Shown one piece after another: positions 12,561 to 24,761 of a DNA stretch of 64,000 bases. The stretch spans positions 123,365,977 to 123,429,976 of the forward strand of contig CM062815.1 in assembly GCA_031772625.1 (NCBI GenBank). The letters run 5' to 3'. This DNA is from Pinus tabuliformis (Eukaryota; Streptophyta; Pinopsida; Pinales; Pinaceae). Position numbers and translations under genes: made by a program. A model generated the notes under the pieces. The model was not told the DNA's origin. It saw nothing but the letters and a program-made list of their open reading frames with translations, and did not search any database. Numbering within the stretch: position 1 is the first letter of the stretch; each line of letters opens with the position of its first letter.

Positions 12561-14590
12561 ATGTCCAAGTACACATCATTGTTAGTTCACTTTTTGAAGT
12601 GTAGTGATGACTTCTCTCTTCATGTCCATCTATAAAGTAAATAACCAAACTTGTTATAATCAAACTTTATATGAGGCTTAGCCATCCTCCTTACTTGTGG
12701 TTGATGTTGGGAATGAATTCACCTTTTATCCTAATAATTACATGATTTCCAAGTCTAAAATACATGTTGTAAATCTTAGGTCATTAATGCTTTCACATGT
12801 GCTCATTATTCCCAAACAATTAATAAAATTTATCTTGTTTTGTGGTTCTTATTGTGGTTGATCAAATTACTTGAATATTGTTAAATACAATCATATAATT
12901 CTCATGTATATTATGTGCATTAACAACTATGCCTCTAATTTATTTTATAGGAATAACTTATTATATATTGATGGTCAACCACCCACTCATGGAAACATTA
13001 TAGGGTTCACATATAGTAAATAGGTGCATGCATTACGTAGTGTGTCTCCTAGTTATGTCGATAAACTGTAACTTTTGTAGCCCACCAACCATTTGTCAAA
13101 GACAACTTGCATTGGGACTAACTTTAGATGTCCCCATTGGGGTGTAAGAAAAGACAATTAGTAATTGTATTTTTGGACTTTCAATGGAATTAATGTGAAT
13201 TTATTGCTTATTCTGACAATTGTTTTATAAAGTGGTTGTTGCATGTGTATTGGAAAACTTTTCCATGCTTATCATAAATGTTGGTCTAATGCTTGAACAT
13301 ACTAAATGCATTATGTTTACTAATACCATTTAATATTTTTACACCTAAGGTGTCCCTTTTTTAAATTGGTTAGACTAGGCATTGTCTACTTTTTTAATCT
13401 CCATTTGACATTTGTCCATCTGTTGTTTTGACATGGGTCAACTTTAACTTAAGAAAAAAAATGAATTACACATCTTATTGTAAAATGGACCATTTTTCTA
13501 AATAAAATTTGCTTATATATAAATGAATGTTATAAATAATAATGCGAAACTTATCATGGAGGAACTTATTAGAATTGGAATAATCTCAAATCCCTAGGAA
13601 ATTGGTGGGAATGTTATAAATAATAATGAGAAAGTTATCGTAAAAGAACTTATTAGAATTGGAATAATCTCAAATCCCTAGGAAATTGGTGGGTGGGAAG
13701 CCACATGTCGTGAATCTAATTTTTTAAAATTATTAAAAGTAATGGACCATTTTGCTAAATAAAATTTGCTTATATATAAATGAATGTTATAAATAATAAT
13801 GAGGAACTTATCATGGAAGAACTTTTTAGAATTGGAATAATCTCAAATCCCTTGGAAATTGGGTGGGGATCCAGGTGGCAATAATCTAATTTTTTGAATT
13901 GATTAAAAGTCAACACAACCTACCAAACTCTGTAATACACTACAACAGTTGATAAACATTTCACCACCTCACTGATGAAGGAATAAGTTTACATACAGAA
14001 ATAAGTGCATATGTATATATGGTTATGCAAAAAGAAGAATACATATATCCATTTGCATATATGAGCTAAATAACACATAATATTTGAACAGCAATCAACA
14101 TACAAAGATACATAAGCCCAACTAACAGTGAAACAAAAACAAAAAAAACATAAGAAGAAATCAACCCCAAATTCATAAATGCAATAGTTGGATATTTCTT
14201 GGTTTTAATGAAGATCAAGTCATCCATGTTCTCACAATGAGTCGCTTGGAGGTCCACATTAACCGGTTATGAAATCTTATTAATAATTATTAGGTGGATG
14301 GTAAGGAATTAACCTCCATGAAAAATTCTAGAATTTTTATAATTGCATACACAAAACAATGATTGAGATTTATCTCCAAAGTAGTTATGTCTTTTTTATT
14401 CTTTTAATTAAGTCGTAAGGCATTTCCCTCTGAGACCAAATCTCCTTCCATGCAACCTGTACAATTGTGAATCATTGATTTTAATGTTAGACGATAGAAA
14501 TAATTTCAGCCATCAAATTAAAAACTGGCACTATTCAGTTACAATTCTCTAACTAAATTTTCTTACCCAACCTTCCTCTAAATCCAGGCA
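12561..14590. other. AT-rich intergenic spacer
   Basis: No supportable gene. It contains the local repeat described at 13483-13911. Otherwise it is low-complexity AT-rich sequence. Confidence 0.6.
13483..13911 (+). repeat. Local direct repeats (two to three copies)
   Basis: A unit starting AATGGACCATTTT and ending near TTAAAAGT occurs at about 13483-13740 and again at 13741-13911. Within the first unit a ~100-bp part (GTTATAAATAATAATG... to GGAAATTGGTGGG) is itself doubled (about 13527-13611 and 13612-13694), which accounts for the length difference. Confidence 0.75.
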
Positions 14591-14639
14591 CTGGCAATGC
14601 TTCTACAAGTTCTTCCGAGCTAGGCATTACGGGTTTCTC

Positions 14640-15350
14640 AGACAGGTTTGAGAAATATGGCCTTCGTGGGAGCACCGAAAGGGCTTTCATGCAGGGGTCT
14701 TGACTCAGTCTCTTCTGCGCTTCCTTGCTTGCGACCTGCCCCGGAAGCAGGGGAAGTTCAGCTACACATGCTTTGGAGTATTACACATGCTTTGGAGTAT
14801 TGTATGTGGAACCTTATGAAACATGCTTTGGAGTGTTGTATGTGGCACCTTATGACGCAGAGGAGGATCCATCAATGTTTGGAGTGGGGATACCAATCCT
14901 CGACCTCTCCCTTGGCTTACAGGAGCGGAAACCTTGCTCACTTGTTGTCTCAGCAATGCTCCTCCTCCTTGGCCTCGTCTGACAATGTTCTTCGGTTCTT
15001 TGTCTCTGTTGTTTCACCAGTTTCTTTGCTATGGATTAGAATCGGGTATGTATCGACCAACGTGTTATTCTTGTTCACGAATAGGAATTCATTCAGACCT
15101 TTGTTGCCTTTCTTTGGCCACTATTACAATCCTTCGCAACTATAATTTGCCTGAAAATTTTTTGAATTCTAGAGAGAGATTGATTGGCATCCGTATTAGG
15201 GTTCTGGCAGTGCGGACACACGAAGGGTTCGCTCATCGGCACTGCCATGGGCAGAGTGGCAGCCGCCATGTGCTAGAAATTGACATGGATGCTGTTAGGA
15301 CAGGCGGAGCATTTCATGCCAACAAATGGTCCCCTGTCGCTTTCAGATAG
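14640..15350 (+). other. Gene-like GC-richer patch, unidentified
   Basis: Base composition here is clearly richer in G and C than the flanks and several overlapping frames stay open (for example 14648-15145 and 14934-15350, plus strand). I recognise no protein family in any of them. A short tandem repeat at 14766-14855 adds repeated residues to the frames. The patch ends where the duplicated block begins (15295), so it may be the upstream part of a broken host gene whose downstream part was copied to 21484. No function is assigned. Confidence 0.3.
14766..14855 (+). repeat. 36-bp minisatellite, about 2.5 copies
   Basis: The phrase ACATGCTTTGGAGT starts at 14766, 14785 and 14821. The last two copies are about 36 bp each (GTTGTATGTGG...CCTTATGA) and the first is a 19-bp partial copy. 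Confidence 0.8.
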
Positions 15351-15603
15351 AGAAAAGAGATGAAGCTTCTACTCATCTTGCCTCCAGAAACGAAAAACTA
15401 GACAATAATGCAAGCTATGGAAGATCTCATGGGATATTGCCTAATGATACAAATTATATTTTATTGTATGGTCACATGGATCAGTTTTCAAGTGTGGACT
15501 CTAAAGGGCTGGTTGCTCTGGATTTGGCAATGACTGAGGAAACTTCATCCAGATTGGCCAACATGACTAATCTTCAAAATTGGGAGTCCTCCAAGATTTT
15601 ATG
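15345..15603 (+). pseudogene. Exon-like stretch, copy 1, unidentified protein
   Basis: After a splice-acceptor-like CGCTTTCAG an open frame reads, among others, DTNYILLYGHMDQ and GLVALDLAMTEETSSRL (about 15440-15560). The copy at 21535 is about 95% identical and reads the same protein, which suggests a once-coding exon. LLYGHMDQ is faintly like the metal-binding part of M20 dipeptidases (YGHxD), but the rest does not follow that family, so I do not assign it. This copy has a stop in place of the first codon after the acceptor (CAG then ATAG) and another at the end (TTTTATGA). Confidence 0.35.
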
Positions 15604-16410
15604 ACAAAGCTATGATCACAGAAAAACACAACAACGACGCTTGTGTATGCCCTGTGTCTTAGACATTTTGTTTAAGCCAAATCAAAGCAGAGGCAGTTCC
15701 ACCGGAAAATCAATTGATCATTTGTGACCTTAAAGCCAGAGACTCAAAGTGCTTTATTCTGAATTTTTTCCTATTTTCTTTTATAATTTCTTACTTCCCA
15801 TGATGGTGCTTCATTTCATGCATTTATTTTCATTTTAATCTGATTCTTACTTGTAAACAACAATTTCTCATTTGAATCAGATCTTGGATTGGTTTATCAT
15901 TTTAATTGTTTTCGTCTAAGAATCACTCTTCTCATACGATAGAAAATATGAATTTTTAATGGCTTGTAATTACAACAGGTGGATTGTTTGAGCTTGGTGT
16001 AAATTTTATGACGAAGCTATGATCACAACAAAACACAACAACGAAGCTTGTGTATGCCCTGTGTCTCAAACATTTTGTTTAAGCCAAATCAAAGTAGGGC
16101 AGTCCCACGAGAAAATTAATTGATCATTTGTGACCTTAAAGCCAGAGACTCAAAGTGCTTTATTCTGAATTTTTTCCTATTTTCTTTTATAATATCTTAC
16201 TTCCCATGATGGTGCTTCATTTCCTGCACTTATTTTCATTGTAATCTAATTCTCACTTGTAAACAACAATTTCTCATTTGAATCAGATCTTGGATTGGTT
16301 TATCATTTTAATTGTTTTCGTCCAAGAATCACTCTTCTCATATGATAGCAAATATGAATTTTTAATGGCTTGTAATTACAACAGGTGGGTTGTTTGAGCT
16401 TGGTGTACTC
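15597..16410 (+). repeat. 407-bp tandem repeat, two units (block I)
   Basis: The units start at TTTTATGAC (15597 and 16004) and read AAGCTATGATCACA and CTTGTGTATGCCCTGTGTCT near their beginnings. They match base for base apart from scattered changes. No coding content is recognised. The same pair with the same 407-bp period is in block II, so it predates the block duplication. Confidence 0.9.
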
Positions 16411-17120
16411 ATGTGATCCTAGGTCACATCTCATGCATTTACTTCCAAGATAGTTTTTACAGTTATGCTTGGTATGTGGGATGTTCAATGTTAACTACCA
16501 CTGTTTAACTGAACATATTTTGCTATTAGAACAGTCGTTATAATTAACTTTTGAGCTTTGTACTGCTGGAATATGTACATCAAAAAATACCCTTTCTGAT
16601 TTTAGCTTCATTTAAGCAATATGGTAGGTCCTTTGGGATAAAATTAAAGATATTAGTTTGTCATATATTTAGGTTTTGTTGAATGTTTTTGTGAGAAACA
16701 CTATGAGCATTCATTTGTAAGTTTTTGGAAATTTAATGTTTTCGAAGTGAAATTTCTCTATGAAATTAATACAAAAAAATGGTAAGTTGTTTCATTTGGT
16801 TGCTGAAACTTTGATGACCTGCATCCTTCTCTTCTTCTTGAGACTTAAATATTATGTAAAAATGTCGGATGAGCCAAAGTTGTCAAGTACATTCACAAAA
16901 TATAACTCTTAATTAGTGTTGTTAGTGTGGTCCAATGATCCATAGCCCAGCCTCTAGATTTTCAAATAGGGATTGTGGAGGGGCTAGGAAAGTGGAAACA
17001 CAATTTGGGAAGAGTAATTCTTAAAGCTATGATAACATGAAGCAAGCAGATTAGATCTTATGGAAAAGAAACAAAGGAGTTTCATCAGTATCACTGTAGC
17101 GATTTTTTTCCTTTATTCAA
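16411..17120. other. Spacer between the 407-bp repeats and PUP I
   Basis: No gene is seen. The sequence recurs in block II at 22601-22780 and 32511-32930, interrupted there by the Tat-like element. Confidence 0.6.
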
Positions 17121-17162
17121 TAAGAAGGAAACTTGTAATACCAATGCATTGTGATGTTATTA

Positions 17163-17302
17163 TGTAAAATAGTATGTGAAACAATTTGGATGAAGGCAAA
17201 ACTATAGTAATAATGGTTTAATTTTAAGATCATGTAAAATAGTATGTGAAACAATTTGGAAAAACACAAGATTGGGCAAGTTGAGTGGCGACTGTGAAAT
17301 AG
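17163..17302 (+). repeat. 70-bp minisatellite 3' of PUP I, two starts
   Basis: The phrase TGTAAAATAGTATGTGAAAC starts at 17163 and 17233, exactly 70 bases apart. The second copy is partial and runs into the shared 3' flank. The copy number differs among the four PUP flanks. Confidence 0.85.
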
Positions 17303-17683
17303 GAACTGTAACGTGATCGACAGGGAGCAATACATTTGTGTTGTTGTTTATCAACAGGAAAAACACATGCTTGGAGAAAGTGTGATCCAAGAAGTGGAAC
17401 CCCCTCTCTAAACTCCCTATGGTGCAAAAACAAATCCAAAAAAATTACATAGACTAGTCCAACAATAGATTATGAATGTGAATAGAGCCTTAGGACACAG
17501 ATGTAAGTAAGAAAGAAAATTGTGGCAACAATGTTTCCAAGGATTCAAATTTAGGGTTGGAAGTTAGCTACATGGCTAAAAAAACTTTTTAATAACACAA
17601 AATCATCACAAATCTCCAATCATAAAGGGAGAGTAACTTAATTTGACTCTCTCTTTACTATATGAATACGTCTATGAACATAA

Positions 17684-18950
17684 TTAAGGATGTGATGAGC
17701 TTTTAGCTCGAACATATATCATGGCCAGCACACTTGTAGAAGGCTTTGAATCCAAGTACCCACCATATATATAAGAAACAAATCCCCATGTACTTAACAG
17801 CATCAAAATATTTTTCTGAGCTTCCATTCTGTCATGGAAGAAAGCCACTAATAATATGGGCACAATAGGGAGGGCCGGAGTGCTAATCACACTTGAGAAC
17901 AAGGAAGAAACCAAAAAGATCAAACCCACTCCAACAACTGAAGAAACTTTCCATCCTATTGCAGACCATATAAATGTCATATAGTAGGAAAATTTCCCTG
18001 TTGTGAAACTCTCAACCTCCTTTTTCATATCTCAGAACTCCCCACTAACAAACAATCCAACTATGCATACCACACTAGCAATTATGGATGTGAAAAATTG
18101 CATCTCCAGAACCACTGCAAAGGTCTCCTTCTTTATAACCCTATTGAATATAAGCTACATCAATGGAATAAGCAGCCCATAGATGGCAGAAGCTGCAATA
18201 GTAAAAATGAATCCTACTATGTACGTGGTAGTATTCACTCCATTAGGCTTGTCACCATCTGAATGAACCGCAAGCATAATTGCACCCAAAGTCAAGAAAA
18301 CCAGAGTATTCAGGATGTATGGAGTGATTTTTTGCCTATTCAGTATGAATGCAAATACATCATTGGAGGCCATTTGACTTGAATAGAGAAGAGAATAGGT
18401 CGAAATAGGCATATAAGAGATACCCCATGAGTAAAGCAAATTGTCTCCAGCTAGAAGCAAGCCCAAACCAACATAAATTAGCACCAATTTGGGTGTGAGC
18501 GGGGTAATCTTAGAGGCTTGTTTTCCTTGATAAAGTACCAGAGGTATGAAAAGAATAGGACATCATGTCGATTGCACCATAGTTGATATCCATCTACTGT
18601 TACCACCATCATCAAAGTAATACCTGTTAAGAAGCATAGCAGTAGCTTGACCTACAATCATTGACGAAATAATGAATATTACAAGCACCCAATGGGTCTT
18701 CCTTTTTCCTGCAAACATCTTTCTATTGGGGCCTCTTCCTGGCACTACATCCTTGACCAAAACAGGGCTTGAAGTTTCAATCTCTCAAGGTCAGTCAAAT
18801 TATATGACAACTGCTTGCAGATAGACAGTTCAATCAAATACAAAATAAATCGGAAATATTAATAGACATACCCTCTTGTACTCTATTGTGGCTTTCTGGA
18901 ATACCACCCATCTGAATATCACCCATTAGGAATGAATTACCAGTGTGCAT
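17684..18950 (-). pseudogene. Purine permease pseudogene PUP I
   Basis: Minus-strand member of the plant PUP family (drug/metabolite transporter superfamily, about ten membrane helices), which imports purines, cytokinins and related compounds. Exon 1 is 18872-18950 (MHTGNSFLMGDIQMGG...), a donor GTATGT starts an 88-bp intron (18784-18871), and exon 2 (17684-18783) carries family motifs LLNRYYFDDGGNSRW, LLLAGDNLLYSWGISYMP, ILAVHSDGD-like, VSSLFSSVIST and GFVSYIYGGYLDSKP. The total would be near 390 residues, normal for the family. Three in-frame stops break it: TGA at 18563-18565 (after VQST, where relatives have a glycine), TAG after GLLIPLM, and TGA after the GEF residues. It lacks the promoter-side flank seen at PUP II, because the tandem junction lies just upstream (18959). 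Confidence 0.9.
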
Positions 18951-19453
18951 CAAGATCAATAACAAAGAAACTTGTAATACCAATGCATTGTGATGTTATT
19001 ATGTAAAATAGTATGTGAAACAATTTGGAAAAACACAAGATTGGGCAAGTTGAGTGGGGACTGTGAAATAGGAACTGTAACGTGATCGACAAGGAGCAAT
19101 AAATTTTTGTTGTTGTTTATCAACAGGAAAAACACATGCTTGGAGAAAGTGTGATCCAAGAAGTGGAACCCCCTCTCTAAACTCCCTATGGTGCAAAAAC
19201 AAATCCAAAAAAAATTACATAGACTAGTCTAGCAATAGATGGTGAATATGAATAGAGCCTTAGGACACAGATGTAAGTAAGAAAGAAAATTGTGGCAACA
19301 ATGTTTCCAAGGATTCAAATTTAGGGTTGGAAGTTCGCTACATGGCTAAAAAAACTTTTTAATAACACAAAATCATCACAAATCTCCATTTATAAAGGGA
19401 GAGTAACTTAATTTTACTCTCTCTTTACTATATAAACGCGTCTATGAACATAA

Positions 19454-20720
19454 TTAAGGATGTGATGAGCTTTCAGCTCTAACATATATCTTGGTCAGCA
19501 CACTTGTAGAAGGCTTTGAATCCAAGTACTCACCATATATATAAGAAACAAATCCCCGTGTACTTAACAGCATCGAAATATTTTTCAGAGCTTCCATTCT
19601 GTCATGGAAGAAAGCCCCTGATAATATGGGCACAATAGGGAGGGCCAGAGTGCTAATCACACTTGAGAACAAGGAAGAAACCAAAAAGATCAAACTCACT
19701 CCAACAACCGAAGAAACCTACCATCCTATTGTAGACATATAAATTTCATATAGTAGGAAAATTTCCATGTTGTGAAACTCTCAGCCTCCTTTTTCATATC
19801 TTTGAACTCCCCACTAACAAACAATCCAACTATGCATACCACACTAGCAACTATGGATGTGAAAATTTGCATCTCCAGAACCACTGCAAAGGTCTCCTTC
19901 TTTATAACCCTATTGAATACAAGCTGCATCAATGGAAGAAGCAGCCCATAGATGGCAGAAGCTGCAATAGTACAAATGAATCCTACTATGTACTTGGCAG
20001 TATTCACTCCCTTAGGCCTGTCACCATCTGAATGAACCGCAAGCAGAATTGCACCCAAAGTCAACAAAACCAGAGAATTCAGGATATATGGAGTAATTTT
20101 CTGCCTGTTCAATATGAATGCAAATACAGCATTGAAGGCCAGTTGACTTGAACAGAGAAGAGAATAGGTCGAAACAGGCATATAAGAGATACCCCATGAG
20201 TAAAGCAGATTGTCTCCAGCTAGAAGCAAGCCCAAACCAACATAAATTAGCACCAATTTGGGTGTGAATGGGGTAATCTTAGAGGCTTGTTTTCCTTGAT
20301 AAAGTACCAGAGGTATGAAAAGAATAAGACATCATGTCGATTGCACCAGAGTTGAAATCCATCTGCTGTTACCACCATCATCAAAGTAATACCTGTTAAG
20401 AATCATAGTAGTAGCTTGACCTACAATCATTGACGAAATGATGAATATTACAAGCACCCAATGGGTCATCCTTTTTCCTGCAAACATATTTCTATTGGGG
20501 CCTCTCCCTGGCACTACATCCCTGACCAAACCAGGGCTTGAAGTTTCATTATCTCAAGGTCAGTCAAATTATATGACAACTGCTTGCAGATAGACAGTTC
20601 AATCAAATATAAAATTAATCAGAAATATTTAATAGGCATACCCTCTTGTACTCTGTTGTGGCTTTATGGAGTACCACCCATTTGAATATCACCCATTATG
20701 AATGAATTACCAGTGTGCAT
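19454..20720 (-). pseudogene. Purine permease pseudogene PUP II (best preserved)
   Basis: Same two-exon plan: exon 1 20642-20720, intron 20553-20641, exon 2 19454-20552. The long open stretch 19726-20256 spans most of the transporter core (GDNLLYSWGISYMPVSTYS, LAVHSDGDRPKG, VVLEMQIFTSIVASVVC). Two breaks are seen: the shared TGA after VQST at 20332-20334, and a short deletion near 19735 that shifts the frame before SLIFLVSSLFSSVIST. It is the only copy in block I with its 5' flank, so it is probably closest to the ancestral gene layout. Dead as a full transporter. An N-terminal product of about 95 residues could still be made in principle. Confidence 0.9.
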
Positions 20721-21470
20721 CAAGATCAATCTGAATTCAAGTTCTGAAAATTGGTTATTAAAGTAAGCACGTGGTATTCACTGAAGGATAGAACCAACAG
20801 TGGAGTTGTGAGAATGTCAATGGCCGCCCATATGCAACTCATTGCTTGTTCTTGACTTTGAATTGTGCACGGATTGTTTAGTCCATAGAAGATCCTGCTA
20901 AGATCCTGCTCTGTTGAATATACTTTGCCAGAGCAAGGCCACATTTTCCTTATCTTTCTAAGGGGATTTGAGTTTCATCATTCTCACTCTGCAATAATTT
21001 TTCAAGGTTCGATGTTCCTTGTTTAAATTTAGTAATTCAAGTCAACAATTTGTTGAGTGGAGTCATATTTTTATCGTATTGATCTTATCTACGCTGACCA
21101 TAACAGTCCAAAATGAAATGTCAATGTCGTGGTACAATTCTTAAAATCAAAATCTATTGTAAAATCATTTTTGAGTTAATTAAAAGGATTCATTCTTTCT
21201 CTTTTATATATATATTTCGGGAGAAAACATATTTTAATTGAATTTTAGTTAGCATTTTTTTGTAATGGAAAAAAATAATCGTAATTTTATTGATATAAAT
21301 GACTGAAAATTGATACACATTCGGTGTGTATTTATGTATCAAAAAAAAAAAAAAAAAAACAAACAAACAAACTAAGTCAGTGAGAAATCATGAGTGGAAA
21401 GAGCTCTTATTTCATTCTAAATAGCACTATTTCACTGGAATCACAACACAAAAAATAAAATTTTAAAACA
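20721..21470 (-). promoter_or_regulatory. 5' flank of PUP II (possible promoter/leader region)
   Basis: This ~730-bp stretch upstream of exon 1 recurs at 50452-51192 upstream of PUP IV, with high identity. It is AT-rich, includes a poly-A/AC run (about 21342-21370) and a TATATATATTTC stretch (about 21207-21218). No element can be proven to act, and the promoter role is inferred from position alone. Confidence 0.4.
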
Positions 21471-21534
21471 ACCCATATAGGTGATTAGGACAGGTGGAGC
21501 ATTTCATGCCAACAAATGGTCCCCTGTCGCTTTC

Positions 21535-21918
21535 AGACAACGAAAAGAGATGAAGCTTCTGCTCATCTTGCCTCCAGAAACGAAAAACTGGACAATAATG
21601 AAAGTTATGGCAAATCTCATGGTATATTTCCTGATGATACAAATTATATTTTATTGTATGGGCACATGGATCAGTCTTCAAGTATGGACTCCAAAGGGTT
21701 GGTTGCTCTGGATTTGGCAATGACTGAGGAAACTTCATCTAGATTGGCCAACATGACTAATCTTCAAAATTGGGAGTCCTCCAAGATTTTATGGCGAAGC
21801 TATGATCACAGAAAAACACAAAAACGAAGCTTGTTTATGCCCTGTGTCTCAGACATTTTGTTTAACCCAAATCAAATCAGGGGCAGTCCCACTGGAAAAT
21901 CAATTGATCATTTGTGAC
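21535..21918 (+). pseudogene. Exon-like stretch, copy 2, unidentified protein
   Basis: Homologous to 15345-15603. Here the frame stays open from before the acceptor-like CTTTCAG (21532-21538) through ILLYGHMDQSSSMDSKG and on into the first 407-bp repeat unit, ending near 21916. No start codon or upstream exon can be assigned because the block boundary (21484) lies just upstream. The function is unknown. It is probably a gene fragment carried along by the duplication. Confidence 0.35.
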
Positions 21919-22600
21919 CTTAAAGCCAGAGACTCAAAGTGCTTTATTATGAATTTTTTCCTATTTTCTTTTATAATTTCTTACTTCCCATGATGGTGCT
22001 TCATTTCATGCACTTATTTTCATTATAATCTAATTCTCACTTGCAAACAACAATTTCTCATTTGAATCAGATCTTGGATTGGTTTATCATTTTAATTGTT
22101 TTCGTCTAAGAATCACTCTTCTCATACGATAGAAAATATGAATTTTTAATGGCTTGTAATTACAACAGGCAGGTTGTTTGAGCTTGGTGTACATTTTATG
22201 ACGAAGCTATGATCACAAAATAACACAACAACGAAGCTTGTGTATGCCCTGTGTCTCAGACATTTTGTTTAAGCCAAATCAAAGCAGGGGTAGTCCCACG
22301 GGAAAATCAATTGATCATTTGTGACCTTAAAGCCAGAAACTCAAAGTGCTTTATTCTAAATTTTTTCCTATTTTCTTTTATAATTTCTACTTCCCATGAT
22401 GGTGCTTCATTTCATGCACTTATTTTCATTGTAATCTGATTCTCACTTGTAAACAACAATTTCTCATTTGAATCAGATCTTGGATTGGTTTATCATTTTA
22501 ATTGTTTTCTTCTAAGAATCACTCTTCTCATACGATAGCAAATCTGAATTTTTAATGGCTTGTAATTATAACAGGCGGGTTGTTTGAGCTTGGTGTACTC
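21787..22600 (+). repeat. 407-bp tandem repeat, two units (block II)
   Basis: The units start at 21787 and 22194, with the same period and junction as at 15597-16410. Confidence 0.9.
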
Positions 22601-22780
22601 ATATGATCCTAGGTCACATCTCATGCATTTACTTCCAAGAGAGTTTTTACAGTTATGCCTGGTATGTGGGATGTTCATTGTTAACTGCCACTGTTTAATT
22701 GAACATATTTTGCTATTGGAACAGTCGTTATAATTAACTTTTGAGCTTTGTACTACTGGAATATGTACAACAAAAAATAC

Positions 22781-23244
22781 GGAGCATCGGGCTTTTAACC
22801 GATCGCAGGTGCCAAGCCCCCCGCCCCAAAGGCGTTCAGCAGGTTCAAGCAGTGCATGGGGGAGAACCCATTCCGATCCAGCCTGATATGTGAATGAATC
22901 AATTCATTTGTGCCGCCTATAAGCGAAGCTTTATACCATACCTAACTGAAGGGTCAAAGCCGCTTCGATCAATCCTATCGAAGGTACTGCTTGCGCGTTG
23001 TCGTTATCCTAAAAAGCACTCTCTTCTTTATTTATCGCTCGGGCAAGCTTGAGGTGTAGCACAGCCTTGAGCGATATATTAAGAACGCCGACCTTACCTA
23101 CCTTATTTCATTAATACTTGAAGCGATATATATAAGTAACTGTTGCTGAGCCTAGATCTGATATACCAACCAGAAAGCTGCTGAGCCTAGACCTGCCTGA
23201 TAGATAGTAGGTTAGATCGAGCTATCGAGGAAGCGAGTCTATAC
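22781..23244. other. Unrelated GC-richer patch, possibly organelle-derived DNA
   Basis: A 464-bp segment between block II (ends 22780) and the partial left LTR of the Tat-like element (starts 23245). It matches neither block I nor the complete right LTR and is clearly richer in G and C than the neighbourhood. It opens with GAGCATCGGGCTTTTAACC, very like the D-to-anticodon part of plant mitochondrial tRNA-Lys(UUU), followed by TCGCAGG and later CAGGTTCAAG, both reminiscent of the same tRNA's 3' half but out of register. Mitochondrial DNA captured during break repair is my reading. Other foreign filler DNA is possible. Confidence 0.4.
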
Positions 23245-24576
23245 TGAGCGATCGCCGATATTGCATCAACGAGTCGCAATGGAGGACTTACAAAGAGGTC
23301 TGGGCTTTTATATTTTGCGATGAACGATCGCCGATATCACATCGGCGTATCGCATCGGCGCTTTCAAAGGTAGCCTGGTCTCGGATCCGAAAGGGTTCGG
23401 AAGTAAAATATATATATTGTTCAAGTCCGCCAAATCCATTTTTCATGATTTTGCAGCAGTTTTATGTGTATTTTCAAATATAAAGAAACAGAGGATTGGC
23501 CGGTTAAGATATGTATTGCGACCTGAAAGGCGGACCCGATAGATGATTGAAACATGCCTGAACCTTTAAAGTCCAAATTGAAGCAGTAATGGGCGGGAAT
23601 ACTCAGTTTGGCAGCGTTTTCACTGTTTATAAGCAAAACAGACATGATTGAGCCATTTTATTGTCCGGTGACTGCATTTAATCAACAGTATGGCCAACGA
23701 GGAAGCAGGACACCGCCGATCAAGTCAGAGCATTCAATGGTTATGGGTTTCACCCGTATTTCACTCCACCTGCCCAGGGAGGACCTCAGAGTGCCAGAGA
23801 AGGTCAAATCCATTTAAAACACAGTCGGATTTGTATTAGAGGCCCATTTCTAAGTGTAAATGTGGTTGGTGGCCATTTATGGGCTCCTCCACGCATTGTT
23901 TAGCAGAGATATTTTGTATTGTAACACCATATATACTAAGAACGCAGATGTAATCGGATGGATGAGTGTTTGATGAATGATAGTTTGTTGTAGCCTTTAA
24001 CTTCTGGAGACTGTAAATACTATGAGACCTGCAGCTTCTGGTCTTGATTTCCAACTAATACAAGCTTCTTTTGCTGTCACTTGCTCACTTTCCACTTCTC
24101 TTTCTTGTTCCAGGCTGTGCCTGCTTGCATTTATTCAATGTGCTGTAAATGTTTAGCATTAGAGGGGCTGTCATCCCACCTCTGTGTTATAATTTAGTGG
24201 TTCATTGACATTGCTTGCAAATTGCTATTGTTTTAATAGCAGGGAGTCGTCATCCTGTCTGTGTATTAAACAATAGTTTTACAGATCTTCTAATTGATTG
24301 CAGCTGGCCATCACAGGGTCCTGTGCATCTGCTGGTGCAATTAGTTTTCTCCATCGTCACCTTTACCTTAAACTGTGAGTAGTTGGTAGTTAAAATCCTT
24401 GTAGTTTGGGGGTCTTCACCCATGTCTGGGGATAATCATAGTAGGAGTGGTTATCTGGCTTAAATGTGCAGCATATCTTCATTTATCCATCATTTTATCC
24501 AACATAATTGTTGAATTTATAATGTTCCTGAGCATCACTGATATACAACCTAGGTGAGTTTCTTGGGGTGATAACA
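23245..24576 (+). repeat. Left LTR (partial) of the Tat-like element
   Basis: It aligns to 31181-32510 throughout and ends GGGGTGATAACA. The first ~347 bases of the full LTR are not present at this end, where the unrelated patch 22781-23244 abuts instead. Confidence 0.88.
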
Positions 24577-24581
24577 TTAAT

Positions 24582-24599
24582 TGGCGTCGTTGCCGGGGA
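24582..24599 (+). other. Primer binding site of the Tat-like element
   Basis: TGGCGTCGTTGCCGGGGA lies five bases after the left LTR. It matches the tRNA-Asp-type priming site common in plant gypsy elements (TGGCGCCGTTGCCGGGGA) with one change. Confidence 0.8.
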
Positions 24600-24761
24600 G
24601 AGGAGAATCGGAGCTCAAGCTTCCCTGGGAGAACGACATAGTTTCAAGCTTTGATGACAGACAAGGTTTGAACACAGTATTGGTTGTAATCTTCTGTCTG
24701 GCGACTCCATTGGTGGAAGACCATCCTTTGGCGACTCCACTTTGAAGTTCTGGCTCAGTTT

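Larger units (their letters stand above)
15295..21452. repeat. Segmental duplication, block I (about 6.16 kb)
   Basis: The block runs from TTAGGACAGG (15295) to about 21452 and contains an unidentified exon-like stretch, a 407-bp tandem repeat, PUP pseudogenes I and II and their 5' flank. The same elements recur in the same order and strand in block II (21484-51192) once two large insertions are set aside. The summed length of block II homology (about 1297 + 3765 + 1163 bases) matches block I well. Confidence 0.88.

Noticed and set aside
17117-17439. Several overlapping minus-strand frames repeated near each PUP copy (also near 19000, 33100, 35000)
   Set aside because: They lie in the PUP 3' flank and minisatellite. 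Their similarity to each other comes from DNA duplication, and no family is recognisable.
22783-22860. A complete tRNA-Lys gene
   Set aside because: Only pieces resemble the tRNA. They are out of register and lack a proper acceptor stem and T arm.
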